Shown here: piece by piece, positions 1-6,825 of the stretch | Position numbering within the stretch: the first letter of the stretch is position 1 | Layout: each line of letters opens with the position of its first letter | Source: Burkholderiaceae bacterium | Lineage (GTDB): Bacteria; Pseudomonadota; Gammaproteobacteria; Burkholderiales; Burkholderiaceae_E | Assembly (NCBI GenBank): GCA_024641185.1 | Contig: JAHEDO010000002.1 | Location: 1 to 32,091, forward strand | DNA length: 32,091 nucleotides | Reading direction: 5' to 3' | The notes under the pieces: model-generated | Seen by the model: the letters and a program-made list of their open reading frames with translations, nothing else | Told to the model about the DNA's origin: nothing | Database searches by the model: none | Program-made: the position numbers and the translations under genes

Positions 1-407
1 AGTTCGAAGGTGTTCGGGCTGTTGAAGTCGGACGGATAGCTTCCCGGGTAGTAGTACTGCAGCAGGCCGATGTCGTAGCCGAAGTCGCCGACCGCCTGCT
101 TGTAGCCGCCGTAGAAGTCCCACTCGAGGCTGTTGCTCACCTGACCCGCGCCGCCGTCGGACAGCCAGCTGACGTTCGAAGCCCAGGTGCCGACATAGAA
201 GCCGCTGGCGTGCGTGTAGTCGAAACCGCCCTGTACCGCCGGCTTGGCGTTGGTTTGCGCGATGCCCCGATAGCGGTATTCGCTGACCAGATTGGCGTTG
301 GCGGTGAACGTGTAGGCCGGCGTGGCGGCGGCACTCTGAGCGGCGCTGAGCGAGGGGACCGAGGACGCCAGTGCCGCAAACCCGGCGGCGGCAATCAGTT
401 TCTTCAT
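1..407 (-). CDS. TorF-family putative outer-membrane porin (Gcw_chp type), 3' part missing
   Basis: The reading frame opens at the CAT at 405-407 and runs off the left edge, so only the first ~135 residues are present. It begins MKKLIAAAGFAALASSVPSL, a clear Sec signal peptide. Alternating aromatic and small residues follow, with the stretch NLVSEYRYRGIAQT. That is the typical first strand of the TorF/Gcw_chp porin family, recognised here from memory. It is preceded by a good GGAGAAG ribosome site. Members of this family often precede glnK and amtB in betaproteobacteria, so those genes may lie just beyond the left edge (inference). The sigma-54 and NtrC-like sites upstream support nitrogen control. 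The transported substrate is unknown. Confidence 0.8.
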   Translation of the reverse strand, partial: MKKLIAAAGFAALASSVPSLSAAQSAAATPAYTFTANANLVSEYRYRGIAQTNAKPAVQGGFDYTHASGFYVGTWASNVSWLSDGGAGQVSNSLEWDFYGGYKQAVGDFGYDIGLLQYYYPGSYPSDFNSPNTFE

Positions 408-476
408 TTCGAACTTCTCCGGTAGTAGAAAGGGATCTGGATCCGGGAAATAACTCCCGGGGTTTGCCGAACCAAT

Positions 477-492
477 TGCATTTCTCGTGCCA
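477..492 (-). promoter_or_regulatory. Sigma-54 (-24/-12) promoter for the TorF porin gene
   Basis: On the minus strand the sequence reads TGGCAC-GAGAA-ATGCA, against the RpoN consensus TGGCAC-N5-TTGCA. It has one mismatch and the required 10 bp between the invariant GG and GC. Transcription would start near 467, leaving about 60 nt before the porin ATG. Confidence 0.7.
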
Positions 493-556
493 GCACCGAT
501 TCGTCATGCGGCGGTGCAAAAAACCGGCACGGATGCCGGCCAAGCGCCCAGTTTTC

Positions 557-571
557 GCACCATGGTGGTGC
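557..571. promoter_or_regulatory. NtrC-like enhancer site 1
   Basis: GCACC-ATGGT-GGTGC is a perfect match to the dyad GCACC-N5-GGTGC recognised by NtrC. It is centred about 97 bp upstream of the predicted sigma-54 transcription start. Confidence 0.65.
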
Positions 572-584
572 GTTTCTGGCCAAT

Positions 585-599
585 GCGCCTTAATGGTGC
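585..599. promoter_or_regulatory. NtrC-like enhancer site 2
   Basis: GCGCC-TTAAT-GGTGC differs from the NtrC dyad at one position. It is centred 28 bp from site 1, close to three helical turns, as expected for paired NtrC dimers. The rest of the 408-832 gap holds no convincing gene. Confidence 0.55.
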
Positions 600-756
600 G
601 CCCTCGAGCCGAAGTACCGCGGCCTTGCCGAGGTTGCCCCAGGATCGCGCCGGGCCGTACCGGGGCGGTACCGTAACTCCCGGGGGCGGGCACCATGTCC
701 GGCGCCAAGGACGGGCCGGCTTCGGAAGTCGCGGCGCGGGCCGCGATGACCCCCGT

Positions 757-764
757 GCTAGACT
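757..764 (+). promoter_or_regulatory. Possible extended -10 element for ubiK
   Basis: TGCTAGACT (756-764) has the TGn extension and matches 4 of 6 bases of the -10 consensus. It would start transcription near 771, about 60 nt before ubiK. No clear -35 box is visible. Confidence 0.3.
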
Positions 765-832
765 GATTTCCGCTTCCAGCCCAGACTTTCTGTCGCCCGT
801 CTCGGGCGTCATGCGCCCGCCGAGAGGCTTTG

Positions 833-1096
833 ATGACCACCGACAAGCAGACGCTGCTCCAGGACCTGCAGAACCGTTTGACCGAACTGATGCGCAACAG
901 TCCGGCCTCGGACATCGAGCGCAACCTCAAGGCGCTGCTGGGCCAGACCTTCGAACGCCTCGAACTCGTCACCCGCGACGAGTTCGACGGCTACGTGGAA
1001 CTGCTCGGTTCACTGCGCGCGCGCGTGGCGAAGCTGGAGCAGACCGTCGCGGCGCTGGAGCGGCCGGCCGGCGCACCGGCGGGCGACCGACCCTGA
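833..1096 (+). CDS. ubiK: Ubiquinone biosynthesis accessory factor UbiK (YqiC/BMFP family)
   Basis: This 87-residue protein matches the UbiK/YqiC family in size and layout. The N-terminal half is amphipathic helix, including DLQNRLTELMRNSPASDIER. The C-terminal part is a coiled coil (VELLGSLRARVAKLEQTVAAL) ending in a Pro/Ala-rich tail. Family knowledge: UbiK is a small trimeric coiled-coil protein that binds UbiJ and lipids and helps the aerobic Ubi complex. The ATG at 833 is preferred over the TTG at 830 because of the GAGAGGC ribosome site at 821-827. The gene is usually near comM in betaproteobacteria (from memory), but here comM lies 5.7 kb downstream. Confidence 0.85.
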   Translation: MTTDKQTLLQDLQNRLTELMRNSPASDIERNLKALLGQTFERLELVTRDEFDGYVELLGSLRARVAKLEQTVAALERPAGAPAGDRP

Positions 1097-1124
1097 AACC
1101 GGCAGCCCGTGCCCCGGGGCAACG

Positions 1125-1139
1125 ACCACCATCGGTGGT
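1125..1139 (+). other. Short hairpin between ubiK and the CBS gene
   Basis: ACCACC-ATC-GGTGGT is a perfect 6-bp inverted repeat with a 3-nt loop. It has no T-run, so it may be a weak attenuator or simply leader structure just before the CBS gene. Confidence 0.3.
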
Positions 1140-1145
1140 GAACCG

Positions 1146-1775
1146 GTGACGTCGGAACCGGGGAGCCCGCCAGGGCCCACCCCGCCCATGGAGGACCCGC
1201 CGGAGATCGATCTCTCCGACGCCGACATCCTCGACGCCATGCAGCACATCCCCGGCTACCTCGACATCACGACCGAGGATTTCCGGGCGATCTACCACCT
1301 CGCGCACCGCCACGCGGTCGAACGCGTGCACAGGGGGCTGCGCGCAGCCCGTCTGATGCGCGTCGACGTCAATCCGATCGCCCCCGACATGCCGCTGGAC
1401 GCCGCGGCGAGCGCGCTCGCGCGAAGCGGCTACAAGGGCCTGCCGGTCGTCGATGCCGCGGGCCGTGTGGTCGGGATGCTGACGGAGACCGACTTCCTGC
1501 GATGCCTTCAGGCGGACTCCTTCCTGGACTTGTTCCAGCGTCTGCTCGGCGACCCCGAAGACTTCCGGCACCGCTGCCACGAGACGCCGGTGAGCGTCGC
1601 CATGACCAGCCCGGCGGTCACGGTGCCCCCCGAGGCGGGCTACCTGGAGATGCTCGAGGCGTTCCGCCGGCACGGCGGACGCAGCATGCCGGTCACCGAC
1701 GTCGAGGCCCGCCTGTGCGGTCTGCTGCTGCGCAAGGACTTCCTCGGCGCGTTCGAGCCGGCGATATCGACGTGA
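1146..1775 (+). CDS. Tandem CBS-domain protein, partner of the downstream HPP gene
   Basis: This 209-residue soluble protein has a Pro-rich N-terminus and then a helical segment with DLSDADILDAMQHIPGYLD. Two CBS domains follow, at about residues 70-130 (SGYKGLPVVDAAGRVVGMLT) and 150-205 (RRHGGRSMPVTDVEARLCGL). CBS pairs bind adenosyl ligands and gate transporters or enzymes. Its stop overlaps the GTG start of the HPP gene in a GTGA overlap, so the two are translationally coupled. HPP and CBS modules are often fused in one protein. Here they are separate genes with the CBS part first. The GTG at 1146 is chosen because of GGTGG 7 nt upstream; the ATG at 1188 is an alternative. Confidence 0.8.
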   Translation: MTSEPGSPPGPTPPMEDPPEIDLSDADILDAMQHIPGYLDITTEDFRAIYHLAHRHAVERVHRGLRAARLMRVDVNPIAPDMPLDAAASALARSGYKGLPVVDAAGRVVGMLTETDFLRCLQADSFLDLFQRLLGDPEDFRHRCHETPVSVAMTSPAVTVPPEAGYLEMLEAFRRHGGRSMPVTDVEARLCGLLLRKDFLGAFEPAIST

Positions 1776-2320
1776 GCCTGCGCGAGTATCTGGGCAAGAT
1801 GCGCGGCGCGCCCGGCAGCAAGCCGCCACGGGTGAGCAACAGCGAGATCCTGTGGTCGTGGGTCGGAAGCTTCGCCGGCATCGCGGCGGTCGCATGGGTC
1901 AGCCAGCTGTTTCTCGAGGGGACGGACCTGACCCTGCTGATCGGGTCGATGGGCGCATCGGCGGTCCTGCTGTACGGCGCGCCCCGCAGCCCTCTGGCGC
2001 AGCCCCGCAACCTGATCGGCGGACACGTCGTGTCGGCGATCGTCGGCGTCGCCTGCTGGAAACTGTTCCACCCGCACCCGTGGCTCGCCGCAGCCGCCGC
2101 GGTCGCCACCGCGATCGCGCTGATGCACGCCGCCCGCATGCTGCACCCGCCGGGGGGCGCGACGGCGCTGATCGCGGTCATCGGCTCGCCGGCGATCCAC
2201 GATCTCGGCTTCTTCTACGTGCTGGTGCCCGCGACCGCCGGCCCGCTGATCCTGCTGGTCGTGGCGGTGCTGGTCAACAACATCCCGAAAACCCGACGCT
2301 ACCCCGAAATCTGGTTCTGA
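1772..2320 (+). CDS. HPP family integral membrane protein
   Basis: This 182-residue protein has at least four hydrophobic segments. It carries the family signature HPPGGAT, with H at residue 125, preceded by MHAARML. Other family marks are GSMGASAVLLYGAPRSPLAQ and the C-terminal VAVLVNNIPKTRRYP. HPP proteins are membrane proteins; plant members have been linked to nitrite transport, and the bacterial role is unclear. The GTG start at 1772 lies inside the stop of the CBS gene (4-bp overlap). The CBS protein probably acts as the nucleotide-sensing subunit (inference). Confidence 0.85.
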   Translation: MSLREYLGKMRGAPGSKPPRVSNSEILWSWVGSFAGIAAVAWVSQLFLEGTDLTLLIGSMGASAVLLYGAPRSPLAQPRNLIGGHVVSAIVGVACWKLFHPHPWLAAAAAVATAIALMHAARMLHPPGGATALIAVIGSPAIHDLGFFYVLVPATAGPLILLVVAVLVNNIPKTRRYPEIWF

Positions 2321-2445
2321 GGGTCGCCCGCTCTGTGCGCGACGCCATGCCATCCGGGAGCGTAGCGAGTTCCCGAACTTCCGGTGACGCAACGAATTGC
2401 CAGGAATGCCGATCCATGAACAGACAAGCTTCCGGAGTTGCGGGT

Positions 2446-3102
2446 ATGAGAATCTTCCCGGGGTTCACCAGGTCCGCCACGGCTCTGTTGCTGCTCGTCG
2501 CCGGCCTCGGCTTCGCCGCCGGGCCGCAGTCGACGAAGCCGGCGGACGGCGCGCCACCCCCGCCTTCCGCCCGCGCGCCGTTGACGGCGACTGCAATCTT
2601 CGCCGGCGGCTGTTTCTGGTGCATCGAAGCGGACTTCGAGAAACTGCCGGGCGTGATCGGGGCCGAGTCCGGATACACCGGCGGCACGACGCCAAACCCC
2701 ACTTACCAGCAGGTCAGTGCGGGCGGCACCGGCCACGCGGAGGCGGTTCGCGTCAGCTACGACCCGGCGAAGCTGAGTTACCAGGAGTTGGTCGACTACT
2801 TCTGGAGGCACATCGACCCGACGGTCGGGGATCGGCAATTCTGCGACGTCGGCACGCAGTATCGCAGCGCCATCTACTGGCAGAACGAGACCGAGCACAA
2901 GATCGCCGAAGCCAGCCGCGACGCGTTGCTCAAGAGCGGCAAGCAGCCGAGAGTGCTGACCGAAATCGCGCCCGCCTCGGTCTTCTACCCCGCCGAGGAC
3001 TATCACCAGGACTACTACAAGAAGAACCCGATCCGCTACGCCTACTATCGCAGGGGCTGCGGCAGGGACGCCCGCGTGCACGAAATCTGGGGCGACAAGT
3101 AG
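2446..3102 (+). CDS. msrA: Peptide methionine (S)-S-oxide reductase, exported MsrA
   Basis: The enzyme reduces the S-epimer of methionine sulfoxide in proteins. The catalytic motif GCFWC is intact, with Cys56. It is followed by AESGYTGG, NPTYQQV, GHAEAVRV and the EDYHQDYYKKNP segment of MsrA. A C-terminal Cys in YYRRGCGRDARVHEIWG is a candidate resolving residue. The N-terminus (MRIFPGFTRSATALLLLVAG) is a signal peptide, so this copy likely works in the periplasm. The ATG at 2446 has GGAG 8 nt upstream and gives a normal-length signal peptide. The ATG at 2416, with AGGA upstream, is also possible and adds ten residues. Confidence 0.92.
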   Translation: MRIFPGFTRSATALLLLVAGLGFAAGPQSTKPADGAPPPPSARAPLTATAIFAGGCFWCIEADFEKLPGVIGAESGYTGGTTPNPTYQQVSAGGTGHAEAVRVSYDPAKLSYQELVDYFWRHIDPTVGDRQFCDVGTQYRSAIYWQNETEHKIAEASRDALLKSGKQPRVLTEIAPASVFYPAEDYHQDYYKKNPIRYAYYRRGCGRDARVHEIWGDK

Positions 3103-3146
3103 ACTGCCCGGACAGGAGGCCATCTCGGGTGGCGCATGACGATTGC

Positions 3147-3173
3147 GCGTGCGACGCGTGCGACGCGTGCGAC
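3147..3173. repeat. 9-bp tandem repeat upstream of the LysE gene
   Basis: Three perfect copies of GCGTGCGAC lie in the gap between msrA and the exporter gene, directly before a second array with a different unit. Confidence 0.9.
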
Positions 3174-3175
3174 GT

Positions 3176-3215
3176 GGCAACACGGCAACGCGGCAACGCG
3201 GCAACGCGGCAACGC
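3176..3215. repeat. 8-bp tandem repeat upstream of the LysE gene
   Basis: Five copies of GGCAACGC, the first reading GGCAACAC, end 14 bp before the GTG start of the exporter gene. A change in copy number would alter promoter-to-ribosome-site spacing. Confidence 0.9.
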
Positions 3216-3229
3216 GAAGGAACGGAAAC

Positions 3230-3841
3230 GTGATTTGGCAGACATGGCTGGTCTACCTCCTGGCGGTCACCGGACTGTCGTTGACGCCCGGCCCCAACAG
3301 TCTGCTCGCGCTCACGCATGGCGCCCTGTACGGACACCGCAGAACGCTCTGGACCGTGATGGGCGGCGCCGTCGGTTTCGCCGTGCTGATCGGCCTGTCG
3401 ATGCTCGGCATCGGGGCCTTGCTGAAGGCATCGTCGGACCTGCTGACGCTGCTCAAGCTGTGCGGAGGCGCCTACCTGGTCTGGCTGGGAATTCAACTTT
3501 GGAATGCCCCCGCGCTGCGGCTGGACCTGCCGGTACGGAGCCGCGAGAAGAACGGTATGGCCCTGTCCCGGCAGGGTCTGCTGGCCGCAGTGTCGAACCC
3601 GAAGGCAATCCTGTTCTTCGGCGCCTTCCTGCCGCAGTTCATCGACGGCGAACGCCCGCTTCTGCCGCAGTTCGCGGTGATGGCCCTGACCTTCGGCACC
3701 GTCGAATTCCTGGTGGAGTACCTGCTCGCCAGAATGGCCAACAGCGTGCGTCCGCTCCTCGAACGCGCGGGAACGCGGTTCAATCGGCTCTGCGGCGGCC
3801 TGTTCGCGCTGATGGGCATCGCGCTGCCGCTCTCTCGATGA
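3230..3841 (+). CDS. LysE/RhtB family amino-acid exporter
   Basis: This 203-residue membrane protein has about six hydrophobic segments and the family signature LSLTPGPNSLLALTHG near the N-terminus. Other family marks are KLCGGAYLVWLGIQLW and GLLAAVSNPKAILFFGAFLPQF. LysE/RhtB proteins export amino acids such as lysine, homoserine or threonine; the substrate here cannot be read from sequence. The GTG at 3230 is preferred because AAGGAACGG sits just upstream and the product then starts VIWQTWLVYLL, as in the family. The frame stays open upstream through the repeats, but that part is low-complexity Arg/Thr/Asn-rich and unlike the family. Confidence 0.88.
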   Translation: MIWQTWLVYLLAVTGLSLTPGPNSLLALTHGALYGHRRTLWTVMGGAVGFAVLIGLSMLGIGALLKASSDLLTLLKLCGGAYLVWLGIQLWNAPALRLDLPVRSREKNGMALSRQGLLAAVSNPKAILFFGAFLPQFIDGERPLLPQFAVMALTFGTVEFLVEYLLARMANSVRPLLERAGTRFNRLCGGLFALMGIALPLSR

Positions 3842-3860
3842 ACCGCCGGCGCAATGACCT

Positions 3861-3948
3861 GGTTACCCTCTTGCCCGATTACCCTCTTGCCCGATTACCC
3901 TCTTGCCCGATTACCCGCTTGCCCGCTTGCCCGCTTGCCCGCTTGCCC
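3861..3948. repeat. 16-bp and 8-bp tandem repeats downstream of the LysE gene
   Basis: Four 16-bp units of GATTACCCTCTTGCCC type lie end to end (first GGTT, fourth CCGCTTG). They are followed by three 8-bp units of GCTTGCCC, which equal the second half of the fourth unit, so the short array looks derived from the long one. Confidence 0.92.
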
Positions 3949-3963
3949 ACTTATTTACTGACC

Positions 3964-3987
3964 CCCTGATTCCCTGATTCCCTGATT
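3964..3987. repeat. 8-bp tandem repeat CCCTGATT x3
   Basis: Three perfect copies of CCCTGATT lie 15 bp after the previous array. The 3842-4071 gap contains these repeats and a putative promoter but no gene. Confidence 0.9.
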
Positions 3988-4058
3988 CCCCGACTCGCCG
4001 AGCCACTGATGCGCCCGCCCGCGGCGGCGATAATTGCCGACGCAACGTTCCAACAATC

Positions 4059-4064
4059 TACACT
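4059..4064 (+). promoter_or_regulatory. Possible -10 box (TACACT) giving a leaderless ldh2-type mRNA
   Basis: TACACT matches 4 of 6 bases of the -10 consensus. It ends 7 nt before the ATG at 4072, and no ribosome site precedes that ATG. A weak TTGCCG lies 19 bp upstream. Confidence 0.35.
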
Positions 4065-4071
4065 TCGTCCG

Positions 4072-5157
4072 ATGAAGCCAAACAACTCCATATTTGCAGC
4101 AGAACCCCTCACCCGCGCGATCGAGGCGATCGTCGCCGCCGGCGGCAGCGACGCCCGCGAAGCGCGGGTGGTTGCCGAGAATCTCGTCACCGCCAACCTG
4201 ACCGGGCACGACTCCCACGGCGTCGGCATGATCCCGCGCTACGTCGAGTCGCTGCTCGAGGGCGGGCTGTCGCCCAATCGCCACCCGGTGATCAGGTTCG
4301 ACGGCGGGGCGCTGATCTCACTCGACGGTCAGGCCGGCTACGGGCAGGTGATCGGCCTCGAGTCGACCGACATCGCCATCGACCGCGCGAAGCAGTTCGG
4401 CGTGTGCGTGATGGCGCTCGCCAACTCGCACCACCTGTGCCGCATCGGACAGTGGGCCGAGCAGGCGGTCGCGCAAGGGCTCGTCTCGCTCAGCTTCACC
4501 AACGTGATCTCGCGCTCGATCGTCGCGCCCTTCGGCGGTTCCGATGCGCGCTTCGGCACCAATCCGGTGACGATCGGCGTGCCGCTGCCGGACCAGCCGC
4601 CGTTCATCCTCGACATGGCGACCAGCGGCGTCGCGCAGGGCAAGGTGCGTGTCGCGCACAACAAAGGCGAGAAGCTGGCCGAGGGCCTGCTGATCGACGA
4701 CCACGGCAGGCCCACCGTCGACCCGCGCTACGGCGTGATCGACCCGTTCGGCGCGCTGACCACGTTCGGGCTGCACAAGGGCTACGGCCTGGCCGTGGTC
4801 TGCGAGCTGCTCGGCGGCGCGCTCACCGGCGGCGGCACCTGGCACTCGGAAGATCGCACCAAGAAGCGCGTGCTCAACGGCATGCTCAGCATCATCATCG
4901 ATCCGCAGCGCCTGGGCACCGCGCCGGACTTCGCGCGCGAGGCGGCGGAGTTCGTCAACTGGGTGAAGCAGTCACCGCCCGCGGAAGGCACCGACCGCGT
5001 CCGGATCGCCGGTGACCCCGAGCGCGAATCGAAAGCGAAGCGTCTCGCCGACGGCATCCCGGTGGACGCGACCACATGGAACGAAATTCTCGCGGCGGGC
5101 GCGAAGGTGGGCCTGGAACACGACGCGTTGCAGCGGCTGGCACAGGCGCGCGGATAA
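4072..5157 (+). CDS. Ldh2 family malate/L-lactate/ureidoglycolate-type dehydrogenase
   Basis: This 361-residue protein of the NAD(P)-dependent Ldh2/MDH2 family oxidises 2-hydroxy acids; the exact substrate is not determined. Family features include NLTGHDSHGVGMIPRYVESL near residue 45, the segment ANSHHLCRIGQWAEQA, RFGTNPVTIGVP and ILDMATSGVAQGK. The GLHKGYGLAVVCELLGG segment and a short C-terminal helix follow. The length is typical. An upstream in-frame ATG at 4009 would add 21 unrelated residues, so the ATG at 4072 is chosen. There is no Shine-Dalgarno sequence at either start. No pathway neighbour indicates its role. Confidence 0.88.
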   Translation: MKPNNSIFAAEPLTRAIEAIVAAGGSDAREARVVAENLVTANLTGHDSHGVGMIPRYVESLLEGGLSPNRHPVIRFDGGALISLDGQAGYGQVIGLESTDIAIDRAKQFGVCVMALANSHHLCRIGQWAEQAVAQGLVSLSFTNVISRSIVAPFGGSDARFGTNPVTIGVPLPDQPPFILDMATSGVAQGKVRVAHNKGEKLAEGLLIDDHGRPTVDPRYGVIDPFGALTTFGLHKGYGLAVVCELLGGALTGGGTWHSEDRTKKRVLNGMLSIIIDPQRLGTAPDFAREAAEFVNWVKQSPPAEGTDRVRIAGDPERESKAKRLADGIPVDATTWNEILAAGAKVGLEHDALQRLAQARG

Positions 5158-5163
5158 TCGCAA

Positions 5164-5182
5164 CGGGCCGACGTCCGGCCCG
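5164..5182 (+). terminator. Hairpin after the Ldh2-type gene
   Basis: CGGGCCG-ACGTC-CGGCCCG is a perfect 7-bp GC stem starting 6 bp after the stop codon, between convergent genes. It has no T-run, so it may be a weak terminator or mRNA-end stabiliser. Confidence 0.5.
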
Positions 5183-5250
5183 CGGGGGGTCGCTCCGGTT
5201 CCGCCGGCCCCGGCCCGTGGCACCCCATTGCCTCGCCTTGCGGCGAAGGC

Positions 5251-6558
5251 CTAGTCGAGCAGTGCGCCCAGGTCGGTCCTGAAGTAGCGTTCGACGAGCG
5301 CCGAGACTTCGCTGCGCGCCGCCTCGTAGTCGTTCGCGAAGCGCGCGTGCAGGTCGGCGGCAATCGTCGTGAAGCGCGCCAGGAGCGCGGGATCGAAGTG
5401 TTTCCCGGCGCCCTGCTGCAGCACCGCGATCGACTCCCTGACCGTCATCGAGTCCTTGTACGGCCGCTCCGACGTGAGAGCGTCGAAGACGTCGGCGATA
5501 GCGAAGATCCGTGCGGTCAGCGGAATCGCCTCGCCCCGCAGTCCTCGGTGATAACCGTCGCCGGCGTACTTTTCGTGATGTCCGCCAATCACTTCGCCCG
5601 CGTCCTGCAGCCACTTCGACCGGGCGATGATGTCCAGGCCATGCGTGACGTGCGCCCTCATCGTGTCGAGTTCCTCGCCATCGAGGCGCCCCGGCTTGAG
5701 CAGGATATGGTCGGGCACGCCGATCTTCCCGACATCATGCAGAAAGGCCCCCTTCATCAGACGTCGGATGAGGGCGTCCTCCAGGCCCTCGGCCTCGGCA
5801 AGGCGCACCGAGTAGACCGTCACCCGGTAGTTGTGGGCATCGGTGTCGTTGTCGCGCTTGGCGATCGCGTTGCCGAGCACCTGGAGCGTCTCGAGATTGG
5901 CATCGAGGAGACCGATGGACAGGTCGCTCAGCCGTCGCACGAGGCGTCCGATGAACGGGTAGATCAGCAACGTGGTGACGACCACGATTGCCGCCGCGGT
6001 CAGCACCACGATCGCCAGGCGGCGATGGATCTGCGCAATGGTTTCGGGTGAAACCACGAAAACGCCGTTGATCTGCGCCACCCGCTCGCCCTGCCGGTCC
6101 GACACGGGAACGGAGATCGCCGCCGCGCCTGGAACGGACCCGTCCCGAATCGGCTCGATGTCGAGGCGATCGGCGCCGACCCTGAAGCCGCGCTGTCTGG
6201 CAAGTGATGTCAGCCCCGCGAGTGCGGGGTCTTCGACGCCGGCGAGCCGCCGACCGCCGGCGTCCAGTATCTCCACGAAGACGAACCGGCCTGCCGCGGC
6301 CGCCGGCATATCCGCGGCGAGTGCGTCCAGTGCCTGGGGCAGTACCGCCTGCCACGACTCGCCCCGGGACTGCGCGAGCTGCCGTACGCCCAGCCGGAGC
6401 AGCTCGACACCGACTGCTGCCCGCTCTTCGATCGCACCCGCCAGCCTGCGGCGCTCCAGCGCGTAGGTCCCGCTCCCGACCAAGGCCGCCAGCACGAGGC
6501 CTGCGACGACCATGCGAAGCATCAGGTCACGCTTTATCGAACGGCTTCGTGCATTCAT
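5251..6558 (-). CDS. Membrane-bound HD-GYP-type phosphohydrolase domain protein
   Basis: This 435-residue protein has an N-terminal membrane segment (MLRMVVAGLVLAALVGSGTY), a periplasmic sensor region of ~150 residues and a second membrane segment (LAIVVLTAAAIVVVTTLLIY). A cytoplasmic HD-GYP domain follows. It carries GAFLHDVGKIGVPDHILLKP (the HD pair), VTHGLDIIA, GGHHEKYAGDGYHRGLRG and FAIADVFDALTSERPYKDS. HD-GYP enzymes hydrolyse cyclic di-GMP. Here the GYP triplet is GYH, because one codon reads CAC where proline would be CCC, so activity or specificity may differ. All metal-ligand histidines expected around HD and HHE are present. The gene lies between comM (divergent) and the Ldh2-type gene (convergent). 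Confidence 0.85.
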   Translation of the reverse strand: MNARSRSIKRDLMLRMVVAGLVLAALVGSGTYALERRRLAGAIEERAAVGVELLRLGVRQLAQSRGESWQAVLPQALDALAADMPAAAAGRFVFVEILDAGGRRLAGVEDPALAGLTSLARQRGFRVGADRLDIEPIRDGSVPGAAAISVPVSDRQGERVAQINGVFVVSPETIAQIHRRLAIVVLTAAAIVVVTTLLIYPFIGRLVRRLSDLSIGLLDANLETLQVLGNAIAKRDNDTDAHNYRVTVYSVRLAEAEGLEDALIRRLMKGAFLHDVGKIGVPDHILLKPGRLDGEELDTMRAHVTHGLDIIARSKWLQDAGEVIGGHHEKYAGDGYHRGLRGEAIPLTARIFAIADVFDALTSERPYKDSMTVRESIAVLQQGAGKHFDPALLARFTTIAADLHARFANDYEAARSEVSALVERYFRTDLGALLD

Positions 6559-6697
6559 GGCGTGCGATTGCGACTGCGATCCATCGGGGTGCCGAACGGT
6601 TCACGGCGCAATGTCCGTATCCGGTTCTCGAGGCAGTTTAGCGGGCAAAGCTGGCAGGAGCCGAGTTTCGCGGTACGCAGATTGTCGGTCGACACCA

Positions 6698-6714
6698 GGC
6701 GGCGACGCGCCGCC
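6698..6714. other. GC hairpin in the divergent HD-GYP/comM intergenic region
   Basis: GGCGGC-GACGC-GCCGCC is a perfect 6-bp stem with a 5-nt loop, roughly midway in the 267-bp gap. It could belong to either leader. Confidence 0.3.
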
Positions 6715-6778
6715 CCCTAGGCGGTCCGGCCGACCCGAACGCTTAGGCACGGGTGCGCACGACACCAAGGCGAATCCG

Positions 6779-6784
6779 TAGACT
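6779..6784 (+). promoter_or_regulatory. Possible -10 box for comM
   Basis: TAGACT is the same hexamer seen before ubiK. It lies about 40 bp upstream of the comM ATG and has no convincing -35 partner. Confidence 0.25.
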
Positions 6785-6825
6785 GGGCCGATTGCCACCG
6801 CTCGCCGGCACATGCCCCCTTCGCG

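Noticed and set aside
3136-3969. 277-codon plus-strand frame over the LysE gene ending in Leu/Pro/Arg repeats
   Set aside because: It is out of frame with the exporter, and its tail is only the translated minisatellite.
3147-3987. Possible CRISPR array in the repeats around the exporter gene
   Set aside because: Units are 8-16 bp and directly adjacent, with no spacers. No other CRISPR-like array was seen, despite the Cas6-like gene.
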